NCBI GenBank assembly: GCA_964602655.1
Contig: CAZRSF010000002.1
Coordinates: 1-64,000 of the forward strand
Length of the DNA: 64,000 nt
Source: Moduliflexus sp964602655
GTDB lineage: Bacteria > Moduliflexota > Moduliflexia > Moduliflexales > Moduliflexaceae
Direction of reading: 5' to 3'
A model generated the notes under the pieces. The model made no database searches, had not been told where the DNA came from, and was given only the letters and a program-made list of their open reading frames with translations. Shown here piece after piece: positions 23,467 through 32,523 of this stretch. Position numbers and translations under genes: made by a program. The first letter of the stretch is position 1. Each line of letters starts with the position of its first letter.

Positions 23467-25437
23467 CTATGGTGTCACCGGGATTTCCCACGTCAGCAGC
23501 GTCAGCGACGGCGCAGGCGTTCGTTCGCTTCGCAGTTGGGGATGAACGAACGTTTCAGGCATCCAGCCCATCAGACACGCAACATCCGTGCGTTCTCGAT
23601 ATACCTCGATCAAGCGCGGCATCAGTTTTTTCGCAATATCTTCCTGCATGGCGTTTTGTATGGCGGTCAGGTCGTTTTCGCCATACATCAGCCGCGAGAA
23701 CGTCTGGGCAGGATGGGCAAAAAACGTCTTCAGCAACGAGGCATCGTTGATCGCGTTTTTCGGCGCAAAGTTGGTGGTTGCCCCAAGCTCTATCGGCTGA
23801 CAGAGACGCTCCGCCTGTTCGCCGCTCAGGTCGCCGACGGCATACACATTTCCGCGAAACGTCAGATAGGCGTCGCGAATCGCAGAATTCGAGAGATGTT
23901 CAGCCTGAAATGTCATGGCGTCGCCGGTTTCGAAGGCATGAGCGCGGATCGGCAACTCGACCGAAGTGGTCAACGAAAAAAACGTGTGCGTCCATTTGTC
24001 CGATTCCCCTGTAATCTGCTGCCCGGAAGGCGTTTCATACTGGCGAAACGGAGACGAGAGTTTACGCGGCGCATCGTTCGGCAACAGCGTTGTCAGCGGA
24101 TAGGATTGTCCCGGAAAATCGAGCGTGTAGGATGCCGCTTGCATGGCGTACACCCCCATCACGTATTCGCCTGCGGCGATCTGGCGTTGCTGCGGCAGAT
24201 GGAGATGCAGCAGGCTGTTGCGCGTTTGTCGAACATTCGCGCGCATGTCGGCGGCGAACCAATAACTCGCGGCGGATGAGACGGCGACGAACAGGACAAT
24301 TGACAGCGCATGACGAAGGCGGCGTTCCGGCCTTTTGCTGAGCGCATAAAAGAACCATTTGAGCAAGAACAGATAACAGAGAAACAACGCAATCAACGCG
24401 CTGGCAGAAGGAAATCTGGCTGGAATATGCGAAAACAGCGTCGTCAACAGATATTGCGTATCCGAACGCGGCGCATCCGCATGTACAAGCGACGCCTGAA
24501 TGTGCATTATCCGTTGCCAAAATGCCGCGCGTCCCTGCCATCGGCTGAAAGGCGGCGACTGCGCATCAAAGGCGATAAAAATGATCTGCCCTGCCCCAAT
24601 GGGCTTTTTCATGATGAGCGGCGTTTGCTGTTCTTGCGCCAGCACGACCGCTTGCGGAATGCGCACATTCAGCGCCAACAAGGGAACGGCGCTGCGCAGC
24701 GTTTCGCCGCAGAATTCTTGAAATGCCTGCACGTCCTGAAATCGTACCGAGCCAAGCGCCTGAAGCGGCAAGAGTCCTTGAAGTCTGGACGCCGACAAGA
24801 GGCCGGAATTCATGCCGCTGGTCATGACGAATGTGCCGCCTTGCTGAATCCAGGCGGTTAATGCCTCGAATTGACGGCTATTCAAGGCATCGAGCATCTC
24901 CGCATTCATGACGAGCATGTTCACGCTGTCATAGCCATACCAGGTTTCAGGCAGAAAACGAGGGCGAACATTAGCCGGAAAAACCTCCTCCGGGAATGTG
25001 GCGAGGGCGTCCGGCGACACTTTTTCATCCACGAGCACGACAAATGGTTTGGCGGTGTAACCATCTCTCAGGTTGATGGTTTGCTCGGCCAGTACGTCGT
25101 CCTGATGGCGAAGGCGGAGGCGAAGCGGATGCGTAAACGAGTCTATCCGGATCGTAAACGCCGCCGATTTTTTGGCATTATACGGTAATTCTACGTCCAT
25201 CGCGTAGGTCATCGCCTGAATATCGCCCCGCAGTTCATTGCCGGACGTGACGATGACTTCCAGCGTTCCATTGACGGAACGGCCTCTGTTTTCAAGCAAG
25301 ATCGTCAGCGGCGTCCAGGAATCCAATTGAAAATGCCCGTAGAATCCAAGCTCGGATTCTAACGCAACGGTGGCGGCAAATGCCTGGTCTGGCAGGCCAA
25401 TCAGCAAGAGGAGCAGCAGAAATGTGTAACGCCTCAT
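23467..25437 (-). CDS. Predicted membrane-anchored protein with large periplasmic region
   Basis: A 656-residue protein. The signal peptide MRRYTFLLLLLLIGLPDQAFA precedes a beta-rich domain (GHFQLDSWTPLTILLENRGR), then a glutaminase-like alpha/beta segment (ALTAWIQQGGTFVMTSGMNS). A transmembrane segment of about 20 residues (ALIALFLCYLFLLKWFFYAL) is near the middle, with another hydrophobic stretch soon after. The general plan resembles envelope proteins encoded with MoxR/DUF58 systems, but no partner is seen and no specific family is claimed. Start 25437 is chosen because the signal peptide starts there; the Shine-Dalgarno site is weak. Confidence 0.6.
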   Translation of the reverse strand: MRRYTFLLLLLLIGLPDQAFAATVALESELGFYGHFQLDSWTPLTILLENRGRSVNGTLEVIVTSGNELRGDIQAMTYAMDVELPYNAKKSAAFTIRIDSFTHPLRLRLRHQDDVLAEQTINLRDGYTAKPFVVLVDEKVSPDALATFPEEVFPANVRPRFLPETWYGYDSVNMLVMNAEMLDALNSRQFEALTAWIQQGGTFVMTSGMNSGLLSASRLQGLLPLQALGSVRFQDVQAFQEFCGETLRSAVPLLALNVRIPQAVVLAQEQQTPLIMKKPIGAGQIIFIAFDAQSPPFSRWQGRAAFWQRIMHIQASLVHADAPRSDTQYLLTTLFSHIPARFPSASALIALFLCYLFLLKWFFYALSKRPERRLRHALSIVLFVAVSSAASYWFAADMRANVRQTRNSLLHLHLPQQRQIAAGEYVMGVYAMQAASYTLDFPGQSYPLTTLLPNDAPRKLSSPFRQYETPSGQQITGESDKWTHTFFSLTTSVELPIRAHAFETGDAMTFQAEHLSNSAIRDAYLTFRGNVYAVGDLSGEQAERLCQPIELGATTNFAPKNAINDASLLKTFFAHPAQTFSRLMYGENDLTAIQNAMQEDIAKKLMPRLIEVYRERTDVACLMGWMPETFVHPQLRSERTPAPSLTLLTWEIPVTP

Positions 25438-25480
25438 AGGTTCGCGTCGTTCATGGCAATAAAATGATTGGATGGCAACG

Positions 25481-25509
25481 CTGTCAGACACGTGAGACGT
25501 GTCTGACAG
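25481..25509. repeat. GTCAGACAC palindrome, copy 1
   Basis: CTGTCAGACACGT and ACGTGTCTGACAG face each other across three bases. A sister copy is at 36906. It begins a 605-base gene-free stretch (25438-26042). Confidence 0.75.
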
Positions 25510-25555
25510 TTATAGAACGTGTGATTATTTCTACTTTGTTACATTTCGTTTTCCT

Positions 25556-25736
25556 TGCCCTGAAAGGGCAGCGGGGTACAGACAGCGGTTTCAACCGCTG
25601 GGAACAAGCTCCGCGTGGCTTCCGCCCTGAAGGGGCGCAGGAGAGGATTCCCCCGCCCCTTCAGGGCGGAAGGAGGCGTCCGATCCCTTCCTGAGGATGA
25701 ATCCTCGGGCTGTATTCCCCTGCCCTTTCAGGGCAA
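25556..25736. repeat. Composite CCCTGAAAGGGC repeat array
   Basis: GCCCTGAAAGGGCA at the left end and TGCCCTTTCAGGGCA at the right end enclose CCGCCCTGAAGGGGCG / CGCCCCTTCAGGGCGG and smaller hairpins (AGCGGTTTCAACCGCT, GAGGATGAATCCTC). The whole is roughly symmetrical. Together with a CCTGCCAGGG palindrome at 25879, it fills the gap before the radical SAM gene. No open frame of note is present. Confidence 0.7.
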
Positions 25737-25878
25737 AACGCGACGTGTTCGAATCTAACTAAAGTAGCATTATCAAGCATCGCAAACGCCCTCAAAAGAG
25801 TCAACGGATTTTTTCACTGTGGCGAAGTTTTCCCGAAAAATTGATTGACAAGTTTTCTGAAGGTTCGAATTCGATACG

Positions 25879-25908
25879 CCCTGCCAGGGTTCGAAATCTT
25901 GACAGGGT
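25879..25908. repeat. CCTGNCAGGG palindrome, copy 2
   Basis: CCCTGCCAGGG-TTCGAAAT-CTTGACAGGG; the right arm has diverged slightly from the consensus. It lies about 135 bases ahead of the radical SAM/SPASM gene. Confidence 0.7.
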
Positions 25909-26042
25909 TTATGCTTCGCAAATGATTGTCTTTTCCACTTTTGCCTTGACACATTCGGCCTGCATCGGATGAAAGCATGGAAACCTTTGTACGACTGTCT
26001 GCGCGGAAGGCTGGCGCTTTGCGCGATTGACAGCATTTTCTG

Positions 26043-27050
26043 ATGACCAAAACCGAACATACACTGCGATTAGCGCAGACCGCGATAGGCTATTGGACGC
26101 GCGCGTTGAAACCCGGTTATCTGCCTGTGCGGATGTGGGTCGAGCCGACGAATACCTGCAACCTGAAGTGCGTGATGTGTCCGCAAAGCTGCGACGATGT
26201 GAAATTTCAACGCGGTTTCATGGAATTCGCTCTGTTTCGCAAGATTATTGATGAGGCGAAAACTTTCGTGTATGACATGAATCTGCATCATACCGGCGAA
26301 TCGCTGCTGCATCCTGAGATCGTCGAGATGGTTCGTTATGCGAAAGAGGCGGGCATTTATACCCGAATGCACTCGAACGCGACGAAATTGACCGAAGAAC
26401 ATGCGCGCGGGCTGCTTGACGCCGGGCTGGATTTCCTGTCGTTCTCGTTCGATGGGTTCGATAAACAGACCTACGAAGGGATTCGGCGCGGCGCGAATTT
26501 CGAGCGGACGCTGGAAAATATTCTGTTTTTTTTGCGTTTGAAAAAAGCGCGTGGAAAAAACCGACCGTTTACCGTCTTCGAAACGATTGATTTTACGGCG
26601 CAACCCGGCACGCCGTCGGGGTTGATTCCTATCACGCGCGAACTCCACGAGTTTCGCAAACAATTCGAGGAACTGCCGCTCGATAAATTCGTGCTGAAAG
26701 CGCCGCATAATTGGGCTGGCAGGTTCGATGCGGAAGGCAAACCGTTGCACCCGGAAAAATTTTGCGCCTGCACCTTTCCCTGGTATGCGATGGTCGTGTT
26801 TTGGAATGGAAATGTCTCTCCTTGCCCGCAAGATTTCTTTAATCACCTGTGCCTCGGAAATGTCAACGACGCGAGCATTCGCGATGTCTGGCTCGGCGAA
26901 AAAGCGGTGACGCTGCGCAGCAAAATGAAAACCCGGCAATTTCAAGATTTGCATCCCTGCGCCACCTGCGATTTGCTCTATCGGGATTCGTTTCTTGGCA
27001 TTCCGACCGCACACATGAAAAATTTCGTGCGCGAAAGTTTAGGAAAATAA
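26043..27050 (+). CDS. Radical SAM protein with SPASM domain
   Basis: A 335-residue protein. The radical SAM cluster is C39-x3-C43-x2-C46 (PTNTCNLKCVMCPQSC), and the C-terminal SPASM region carries further Cys (CACTFPW, GNVSPCPQDF, HPCATCDLLYR) for auxiliary Fe-S clusters. SPASM enzymes modify peptides or sugars, or act as anaerobic sulfatase-maturing enzymes. No precursor peptide or sulfatase is nearby, so the substrate is unknown. The ATG at 26043 has no strong ribosome site. Confidence 0.85.
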   Translation: MTKTEHTLRLAQTAIGYWTRALKPGYLPVRMWVEPTNTCNLKCVMCPQSCDDVKFQRGFMEFALFRKIIDEAKTFVYDMNLHHTGESLLHPEIVEMVRYAKEAGIYTRMHSNATKLTEEHARGLLDAGLDFLSFSFDGFDKQTYEGIRRGANFERTLENILFFLRLKKARGKNRPFTVFETIDFTAQPGTPSGLIPITRELHEFRKQFEELPLDKFVLKAPHNWAGRFDAEGKPLHPEKFCACTFPWYAMVVFWNGNVSPCPQDFFNHLCLGNVNDASIRDVWLGEKAVTLRSKMKTRQFQDLHPCATCDLLYRDSFLGIPTAHMKNFVRESLGK

Positions 27051-27056
27051 ATATTG

Positions 27057-27114
27057 ACCACGAAACACTCGAAAGACACAAAAAATCGTTTAAAATTTTC
27101 GAGTGTTTCGTGGT
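27057..27114. repeat. CCACGAAACAC inverted repeat, copy 2
   Basis: ACCACGAAACACTCGAAA and TTTCGAGTGTTTCGTGGT flank a short AT-rich centre. It fills the gap between the radical SAM stop and the nucleotidase start, 8 bases before that start codon, so it replaces any ordinary leader. Confidence 0.85.
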
Positions 27115-27121
27115 TTCATCT

Positions 27122-28120
27122 ATGAAACGTTATGAATTCGAACGTCAAATCGCCATCGAAGCCGTCATGTCCGCCTGCCGCTTATGCAGCGCCGTCCAGC
27201 ATCGCTTGACGGACGAACACAAAATGTCGAAGACTGATACCTCGCCGGTGACGGTCGCGGATTTCGGGTCGCAAGCGTTAATCATTTCACATCTGCGCAA
27301 AGCCTTCGCGACCGATCCGATGGTGGGCGAAGAAGAAGCGGCGGTATTAAGAACGCCTGAACAGCAGGCGTTGAAAGATGAAGTGATTCGGCTGGTTTGC
27401 GAGGTTGACCCTGCGATGAACGAAACGCAGATTCTCGCCATGATTGACGAAGGCGTCGGCCCATGTGATTTTACGCAGCGGTACTGGACGCTCGATCCGG
27501 TTGATGGCACCAAAGGTTTTTTGCGCGGCGAGCAATATGCGGTGGCATTGGCCTTAGTCGAAGATGGCGAACCGGTGCTCGGCGTCTTAGGTTGCCCGAA
27601 TCTTTTCGTTGATCCCGATGACCCGACAAAGGGGCGGGGTGTGTTGTTTATCGGCGTGAAAGGGGAAGGTGCGTTCGTTCGACCGATGAATCAGGCGCAG
27701 GAAACCCGCATTCATACGACGCCTCAAGCTGATTCATCTCAAACACGAATGTGCGATTCGGTAGAAAAAGAGCATTCGTCGCACAGCGCTCATGGCAAAA
27801 TCGCCGAATTGTTGGGCATGACCGCCCCATCGTATCGGCTTGACAGTCAAGCCAAATACGGCGTGGTGGCGCGTGGCGAGGCCGATATGTATCTGCGGAT
27901 TATCAAAAACCCGAATTATCATTCCTGCATCTGGGATCATGCCGCAGGCGTCGCAGTCGTCAAAGAAGCGGGCGGCGAAGTGACAGACGCGCTTGGCAAA
28001 CCGCTCGATTTCTCCGCCGGGCGGCGATTGACGAACAATTCCGGCGTAATCGTGACGAACGGCGCGATTCACGCCGCCGTGTTAGAAGCGGTACGGCAGG
28101 TCTTCGCCCGGCAGGAATAA
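27122..28120 (+). CDS. 3'(2'),5'-bisphosphate nucleotidase, inositol monophosphatase family
   Basis: A 332-residue Mg-dependent, lithium-sensitive-type phosphatase. The metal-site motifs are GEEEAA and DPVDGTKGFLRGEQYAVALAL, with the C-terminal signature WDHAAGVAVVKEAGGEVTD. GTKGFLRG is characteristic of Hal2-like enzymes that hydrolyse 3'-phosphoadenosine 5'-phosphate to AMP, relieving inhibition during sulfate assimilation or RNA turnover. I start it at ATG 27122, inside a longer open frame, because homology begins there (MKRYEFERQIAIEAV) and the extra codons would overlap the radical SAM gene. No ribosome site is seen. Confidence 0.88.
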   Translation: MKRYEFERQIAIEAVMSACRLCSAVQHRLTDEHKMSKTDTSPVTVADFGSQALIISHLRKAFATDPMVGEEEAAVLRTPEQQALKDEVIRLVCEVDPAMNETQILAMIDEGVGPCDFTQRYWTLDPVDGTKGFLRGEQYAVALALVEDGEPVLGVLGCPNLFVDPDDPTKGRGVLFIGVKGEGAFVRPMNQAQETRIHTTPQADSSQTRMCDSVEKEHSSHSAHGKIAELLGMTAPSYRLDSQAKYGVVARGEADMYLRIIKNPNYHSCIWDHAAGVAVVKEAGGEVTDALGKPLDFSAGRRLTNNSGVIVTNGAIHAAVLEAVRQVFARQE

Positions 28121-28123
28121 CGG

Positions 28124-28216
28124 CCGCAGATTTCACGGATTTCACAGATTGGTCAGATATAATAACCCAGGCAGGGTTATCTCAAAATCATCTGTGAAAT
28201 CGGTGTCATCTGTGGT
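28124..28216. repeat. CCGCAGATTTCACGGATTTCACAGAT inverted repeat
   Basis: The left arm CCGCAGATTTCACGGATTTC and the right arm (ATCTGTGAAATCGGTGTCATCTGTGG) are inverted imperfect copies, with a small ATAACCC/GGGTTAT hairpin in the middle. It runs from just past the nucleotidase stop to 13 bases before the proposed acyltransferase start. Confidence 0.75.
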
Positions 28217-28229
28217 TTACACCCCTTTT

Positions 28230-29135
28230 GTGAAACTCAAAAAATTTCGTATTATTCAATTTCTCGAATTTACAGTCGTGATGTTGGTGGCATGGCCGTT
28301 ATCGCTGTTGCCGCGTCGGTTCGCCTTTCATACGGGCGAAATGCTCGGAATGGGCTTCTACTGGCTTTTCAAACGGCGGCGCGACCTCGGCTATCAAAAT
28401 TTGACGATTGCCTTCGGCGAGACATTCACCGAGCAGGAAAAACAGGCGATTTTGAAGACGACTTATCGGAATCTCGGAAAATCGCTGGTCGAAACGCTAC
28501 ATTTTCCTAAGATGAACGCGGCGTATCTCGCCGAGCATGTGCAGATTATCGGGCAGGAACATTGTTTGGCCGCGAAAGCGAAAGGGCGCGGCGTCCTCTG
28601 CATGTCCGGTCATATCGGCAATTGGGAAATGTCGGGACAGGCGCAATCTGCCGCCGGGCATCCGTTCAGCGTCGTTGTGCGTCCGCTGGATAATCCGTAT
28701 CTCAATCGAATGCTCGAACGCCTGCGGAGGCTGCACGGCAACCGGGTACTGGCAAGGGGACAAAACGGCTTGAAGCAGATTCTGACCGCGCTGAAAGCGA
28801 ACGACATGGTCGCCATTTTGATCGATCAAAATACGCGGCGGAGCAAGGGAATTTTTGTAGATTTTTTCGGCAAACCGGCGTGCACGATTCCGGTGATCGC
28901 GCTCGTCGCCTTGCGCTATCATGTGCCGGTCATTCCAGGATTTATCGTGCGCACCGGCTTCGACACGCATGAGTTACGATTCGGCGCGGAAATCGAGATG
29001 GAACGCACGGGCGACACGCCAAAAGACATCGAAATCAACACCGCCAAATTGAATCGCGTCCTTGAAGACATTATCCGGCAATATCCGGATCAGTGGTTCT
29101 GGGTGCATAACCGCTGGAAAACGCAGCCGGAATAA
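28230..29135 (+). CDS. LpxL/HtrB-family lipid A (KDO) acyltransferase
   Basis: A 301-residue inner-membrane acyltransferase that adds a fatty acid to a lipid A precursor or similar lipid. Seen: an N-terminal membrane segment, the catalytic H128-x4-E133 (SGHIGNWEM), then DQNTRRSKGIFVDFFG, which matches the family. It supports an outer membrane with LPS-like lipid. The start is uncertain: no ATG is available. I prefer GTG 28230 because the TTG alternative at 28149 lies inside a dispersed repeat and would translate it. Confidence 0.85.
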   Translation: MKLKKFRIIQFLEFTVVMLVAWPLSLLPRRFAFHTGEMLGMGFYWLFKRRRDLGYQNLTIAFGETFTEQEKQAILKTTYRNLGKSLVETLHFPKMNAAYLAEHVQIIGQEHCLAAKAKGRGVLCMSGHIGNWEMSGQAQSAAGHPFSVVVRPLDNPYLNRMLERLRRLHGNRVLARGQNGLKQILTALKANDMVAILIDQNTRRSKGIFVDFFGKPACTIPVIALVALRYHVPVIPGFIVRTGFDTHELRFGAEIEMERTGDTPKDIEINTAKLNRVLEDIIRQYPDQWFWVHNRWKTQPE

Positions 29136-29232
29136 ATGAGAGTAGAAAATTTGATTGACAAATTATTTCATGATAATAATTTAATGGTGTGAGTGACCAT
29201 TATTTTTAAAAAATTTCCTAAAAGGAACCTTT

Positions 29233-30354
29233 ATGCTTAATTCATTTTATATCCGTAATTTTCGTGTATTCGAAGAATTTTCGATAGACGATTTAAGGCA
29301 GATTAATCTTATTACAGGAAAAAATAACTCCGGGAAAAGTTGTTTGCTCGAAGCATTCTATCTCTATGCGCGAAACGCATTTCCAACAACCCTTCAAGAG
29401 ATTATCCAATATCGGGAAGAAGACTGGGAGTTACGACGAAAACAAAGAAATAATCAATATATGGAAACTGAAAGTCCTTTCCGCCATCTTTTTTACGGTT
29501 ATCATATTCCATCTGTGGGAACTGGTTCTATAGAACTTGGCCCGCTTAATGAAATAAATAAAAGACTTAAACTGCATGTGTCGGCATATCAAACGATAGA
29601 AACTGATGGAGAAAGAATTTTTAGTAAGGTTGATGCGATACTTCTGAATCAAGGTGAAGTGGATAATTTCGAACTTGTCATGGAACTTGAAGATGATAAT
29701 AAGTTCAGAAGACTTATTTATCTCGATAGAGAACCGCGTAGACAAATTTCTCTACTAATAAGAACAGAACAATATGAAACAAAATATAATGTGCAATATG
29801 TTCCTACGAGTCAGTTTAAAAGCAGAGACGCATCTCTTTTATGGGATAATATAAATATTCATCCTGATTTACGACAAGAGGTTTTTAAAGGTTTACGGTT
29901 GATTGATAATAGAATTCAAGAAATTGTAAAAGTTGGCGACTCTCAGGATACGACCTTTATTTTAGTCTATCGTGACAGCGAGGAGCGACTTCCTTTGAAT
30001 AGCATGGGAGATGGAATGACACATCTTTTTCATATCATATTGGGGCTTGTGAATGCTCGCGGAGGAATTTTACTGATTGACGAATTCGAAAATGGGCTGC
30101 ATCATGAAATTCATCAAAAGGTATGGGAATTGATATTTGAGCTTGCTATATCGTTAAATGTCCAGGTTTTTGCGACGACCCATAGCAATGATACTATCGC
30201 AGCGTTACAAAAAGCAGCGTCATCAAAAGGATATGAAGAAAATATAAAGCTTATTAAGCTAAAATCATTGCCGAAGACTGGGATGATAAAGTCTGTGGAA
30301 TTGGATAGCCACTCTCTTAAATCACTCATTGAACACGATATTGAGGTGAGATAG
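29233..30354 (+). CDS. AAA-type ATPase, OLD/RecF-like (putative defence protein)
   Basis: A 373-residue SMC/ABC-like ATPase: Walker A GKNNSGKS (29-36), signature-like NSMGDGMTHLFH (about 256-267), Walker B GILLIDEFENGLHH (D283, E284) and the switch His in ATTHSND (H317). The middle region is variable, as in AAA_15/AAA_21 proteins. It lacks the C-terminal TOPRIM domain of OLD nucleases, but the next gene supplies a TOPRIM-like protein after 8 bases. The pair is markedly AT-rich against its flanks, suggesting acquisition. The ribosome site is AAAGGAAC. By analogy with OLD and PARIS it may sense infection, but no such test is available. Confidence 0.85.
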   Translation: MLNSFYIRNFRVFEEFSIDDLRQINLITGKNNSGKSCLLEAFYLYARNAFPTTLQEIIQYREEDWELRRKQRNNQYMETESPFRHLFYGYHIPSVGTGSIELGPLNEINKRLKLHVSAYQTIETDGERIFSKVDAILLNQGEVDNFELVMELEDDNKFRRLIYLDREPRRQISLLIRTEQYETKYNVQYVPTSQFKSRDASLLWDNINIHPDLRQEVFKGLRLIDNRIQEIVKVGDSQDTTFILVYRDSEERLPLNSMGDGMTHLFHIILGLVNARGGILLIDEFENGLHHEIHQKVWELIFELAISLNVQVFATTHSNDTIAALQKAASSKGYEENIKLIKLKSLPKTGMIKSVELDSHSLKSLIEHDIEVR

Positions 30355-30362
30355 TCACGAAT

Positions 30363-30995
30363 ATGAGTAAGATTCTGATGGTAGAAGGTTTCAATGATCA
30401 AAACGTTATAGAAAAGCTTCTGAAAAGACGAAAAATAACGTTCGAAGAATTTGATATAAAAGATTGCCATAATGTTGAGGGATTGCTTCAGGATTTACCG
30501 CATACGATAAACCTTGGATTTGATGCCATTGGTATTATTGTAGATGCTGATGAAGACTTGGCTGGAAGATGGAGAACGGTGCGAGAAATTTTAAGAAAAG
30601 CTGGTTATGACAATATTCCCGATCAGCCTAATGCACGAGGTATTATTTTGAAAGACGACAACGATGAATTACCTCGTATCGGAATTTGGCTTATGCCTGA
30701 TAACAAAATCAATGGCAGGATAGAGGATTTTATCCGTTTCTTAGTTCCCGCTGATGATGAGCTTTTGCCCATCGCAGAGAAGAATGTTGATACATTGATC
30801 AAGAAAGGAATCAATCGGTTTAGCGTTCCACACAGATCAAAAGCACTTATCCATACATGGCTTGCCTGGCAAGAGAAACCTGGCACGCACTTAGGCCAAG
30901 CGCTGACTTACAGAATGGCAAAAACACAGGAACATATTCTTGACGATGGACATGCAAGCGACTTCATCGAATGGTTAAAAAAATTATTCAGATAA
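30363..30995 (+). CDS. DUF3226-like TOPRIM protein, partner of the ATPase
   Basis: A 210-residue protein with a TOPRIM-like acidic pattern: E8 in ILMVEGFNDQN and D61-A-D63-E-D65 in GIIVDADEDLAG, followed by a helical C-terminal half (IEDFIRFLVPADDELLP and ALIHTWLAWQEKPG). This layout matches DUF3226 proteins, which are commonly encoded after AAA ATPases. If catalytic, it would be the nuclease or effector arm. It has the same AT-rich composition as its partner and is probably in the same transcript. Confidence 0.75.
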   Translation: MSKILMVEGFNDQNVIEKLLKRRKITFEEFDIKDCHNVEGLLQDLPHTINLGFDAIGIIVDADEDLAGRWRTVREILRKAGYDNIPDQPNARGIILKDDNDELPRIGIWLMPDNKINGRIEDFIRFLVPADDELLPIAEKNVDTLIKKGINRFSVPHRSKALIHTWLAWQEKPGTHLGQALTYRMAKTQEHILDDGHASDFIEWLKKLFR

Positions 30996-31008
30996 ACGCT
31001 GCAAAATT

Positions 31009-32262
31009 TTACACCGACCGCGTTTGTAAATTTTTCAAGCGCTCTTCGACTTCATCCACCAATTCTCCCCATTCAGGGTCGTTCCCTTGACATTCCAAGA
31101 AAATGTTGTACTGCTCGGTCGCTGCCGGAAATTGGCCGCAGAGTTCATACGTTTTGCCGAGATTGTAATAGATAAGCTGCGACGCGGCGCCGAGCGCGAT
31201 GGCCTGTTTCCAGGAAGAAATCGCTTTGGTGTAATCGCCGAGTTTGACGTAGCAGATCCCTAAATGATTATGAAGCGAGGCGTCGTTCGGTTCTAATTCG
31301 ATCAGTTGTTTTAAGGTGAACAGGGCTTTTGAGAACAGTTCCTTGCTGCGGTACGCTTCATACAGATTCCAGAGCGCTTTCATCGGGTCCGGCAGCAATT
31401 CCACCGCTTGTTCCAATCGCGTAATCGCTAAGTCAATTTTGCCTTGTTTCAAATAGAGTGTGCCAAGATTGAAAAACGCCTTTCCGTAACTCGGTTCAAG
31501 CTCTATGGCGCGTTGATAGGCGTCAGTCGCCTGTGAAATGCGTTCTTGGACAGTATAGGCAATCCCAAGGTTAAAATACGTTTCCGCTCGATCCGGGGCA
31601 ACCTTAACCGCCTGCTCCAGGCTGGCAATGCCATCTTCTAACCGCCCTTGTTTGACATATCTGATGCCCGCCTTCAAGAGGTCGTCCGCAGAAACGTCCT
31701 CGGTCTCCTCGTCAATCACAGATTCTTCTTCACCAATGTCATACGCTTGCATCATGGCGCTTTCATCGGTCTCGTCAACGCCCTCATTCTCCTGATTCAA
31801 TTCGTCGAACGTCTCGTATGGCGGAGTCTCATCAAATCCGTCCTCAGGGTCAGGATCGGCCTGTTCCATGACGCGATCTTCCGGCGTATTTTTCCCGCGG
31901 ATTTCCTGTATAATATCCAGCATGGATTTTTCCTGAACAGGCTGCGGCGACGATTTGACGCGAATATCCTGATGAATTTCTGCGGTCGCGTTGTCTTTGT
32001 TTCTTACAGGAAATTCGACGACATTGGGGTAGCGTTCAGGAGGAGCCAACGCCGCGAATTTTTGCGGATCTGTTTGAGGCGCAGAAGGCGATTCAACGGT
32101 TTCCCGCGAGCTTTTTTTATTCGGATTCGTATGAGGCGACGTCGTGGCAACGGTTGCGCCGCGTTGCGTCGGGGAATGTTTTATAGCGGCTTTCATGCCC
32201 CTGCGAACCAGCCAGATTTCGCCAACAATCACAAGAAAAAGCAAAAAAATGACATAAATCAT
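31009..32262 (-). CDS. Membrane-anchored TPR protein
   Basis: A 417-residue protein with an N-terminal transmembrane helix (MIYVIFLLFLVIVGEIWLV) and an acidic, low-complexity linker (about 30-200, rich in Glu, Asp, Pro). Six or so tetratricopeptide repeats follow (AETYFNLGIAYTVQERISQA, GKAFFNLGTLYLKQGK, ASLHNHLGICYVKLGDY, QLIYYNLGKTYELCGQF). It is probably a scaffold for protein-protein contacts at the inner membrane. It is convergent with the ATPase-TOPRIM pair and divergent from miaB. Confidence 0.82.
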   Translation of the reverse strand: MIYVIFLLFLVIVGEIWLVRRGMKAAIKHSPTQRGATVATTSPHTNPNKKSSRETVESPSAPQTDPQKFAALAPPERYPNVVEFPVRNKDNATAEIHQDIRVKSSPQPVQEKSMLDIIQEIRGKNTPEDRVMEQADPDPEDGFDETPPYETFDELNQENEGVDETDESAMMQAYDIGEEESVIDEETEDVSADDLLKAGIRYVKQGRLEDGIASLEQAVKVAPDRAETYFNLGIAYTVQERISQATDAYQRAIELEPSYGKAFFNLGTLYLKQGKIDLAITRLEQAVELLPDPMKALWNLYEAYRSKELFSKALFTLKQLIELEPNDASLHNHLGICYVKLGDYTKAISSWKQAIALGAASQLIYYNLGKTYELCGQFPAATEQYNIFLECQGNDPEWGELVDEVEERLKNLQTRSV

Positions 32263-32481
32263 AAAAATGTATAAAAACCAACGTCAGCGTGCTGACGCAG
32301 AATCATCTGAGGTTGACAACAGATCGGTATCGGACGAATAGTATCATCATGAACAGCGGCATCCAAGAATTCTAAAAGCATACGTAAAATTCGACGTTCT
32401 TGTCAATAGTTTTGTTGTCATGCGAGAGAAAAAAATCTTGACTTCACGCTCGCGCGGTTTCTATCGGTTCGGAACACAACC

Positions 32482-32502
32482 TCGCAAGCGTGACGCTTGC
32501 GA
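32482..32502 (+). promoter_or_regulatory. Hairpin in miaB leader
   Basis: TCGCAAGCG-TGA-CGCTTGCGA is a perfect 9-bp stem with a three-base loop, ending 9 bases before AGGAAGGTGAT, the miaB ribosome site. It may influence translation or RNA stability; no riboswitch is recognised. Confidence 0.45.
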
Positions 32503-32523
32503 TGATTCAGGAAGGTGATTCGT

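Noticed and set aside
25481..25908. CRISPR array
   Set aside because: The repeats are palindromes of differing sequence with irregular spacing and no constant direct repeat or spacer length. No cas gene is present.
29233..30995. Calling the ATPase-TOPRIM pair a PARIS or Gabija system outright
   Set aside because: The partner matches DUF3226-type patterns rather than DUF4435, and no helicase is present. Without profile searches the specific name is not supported.
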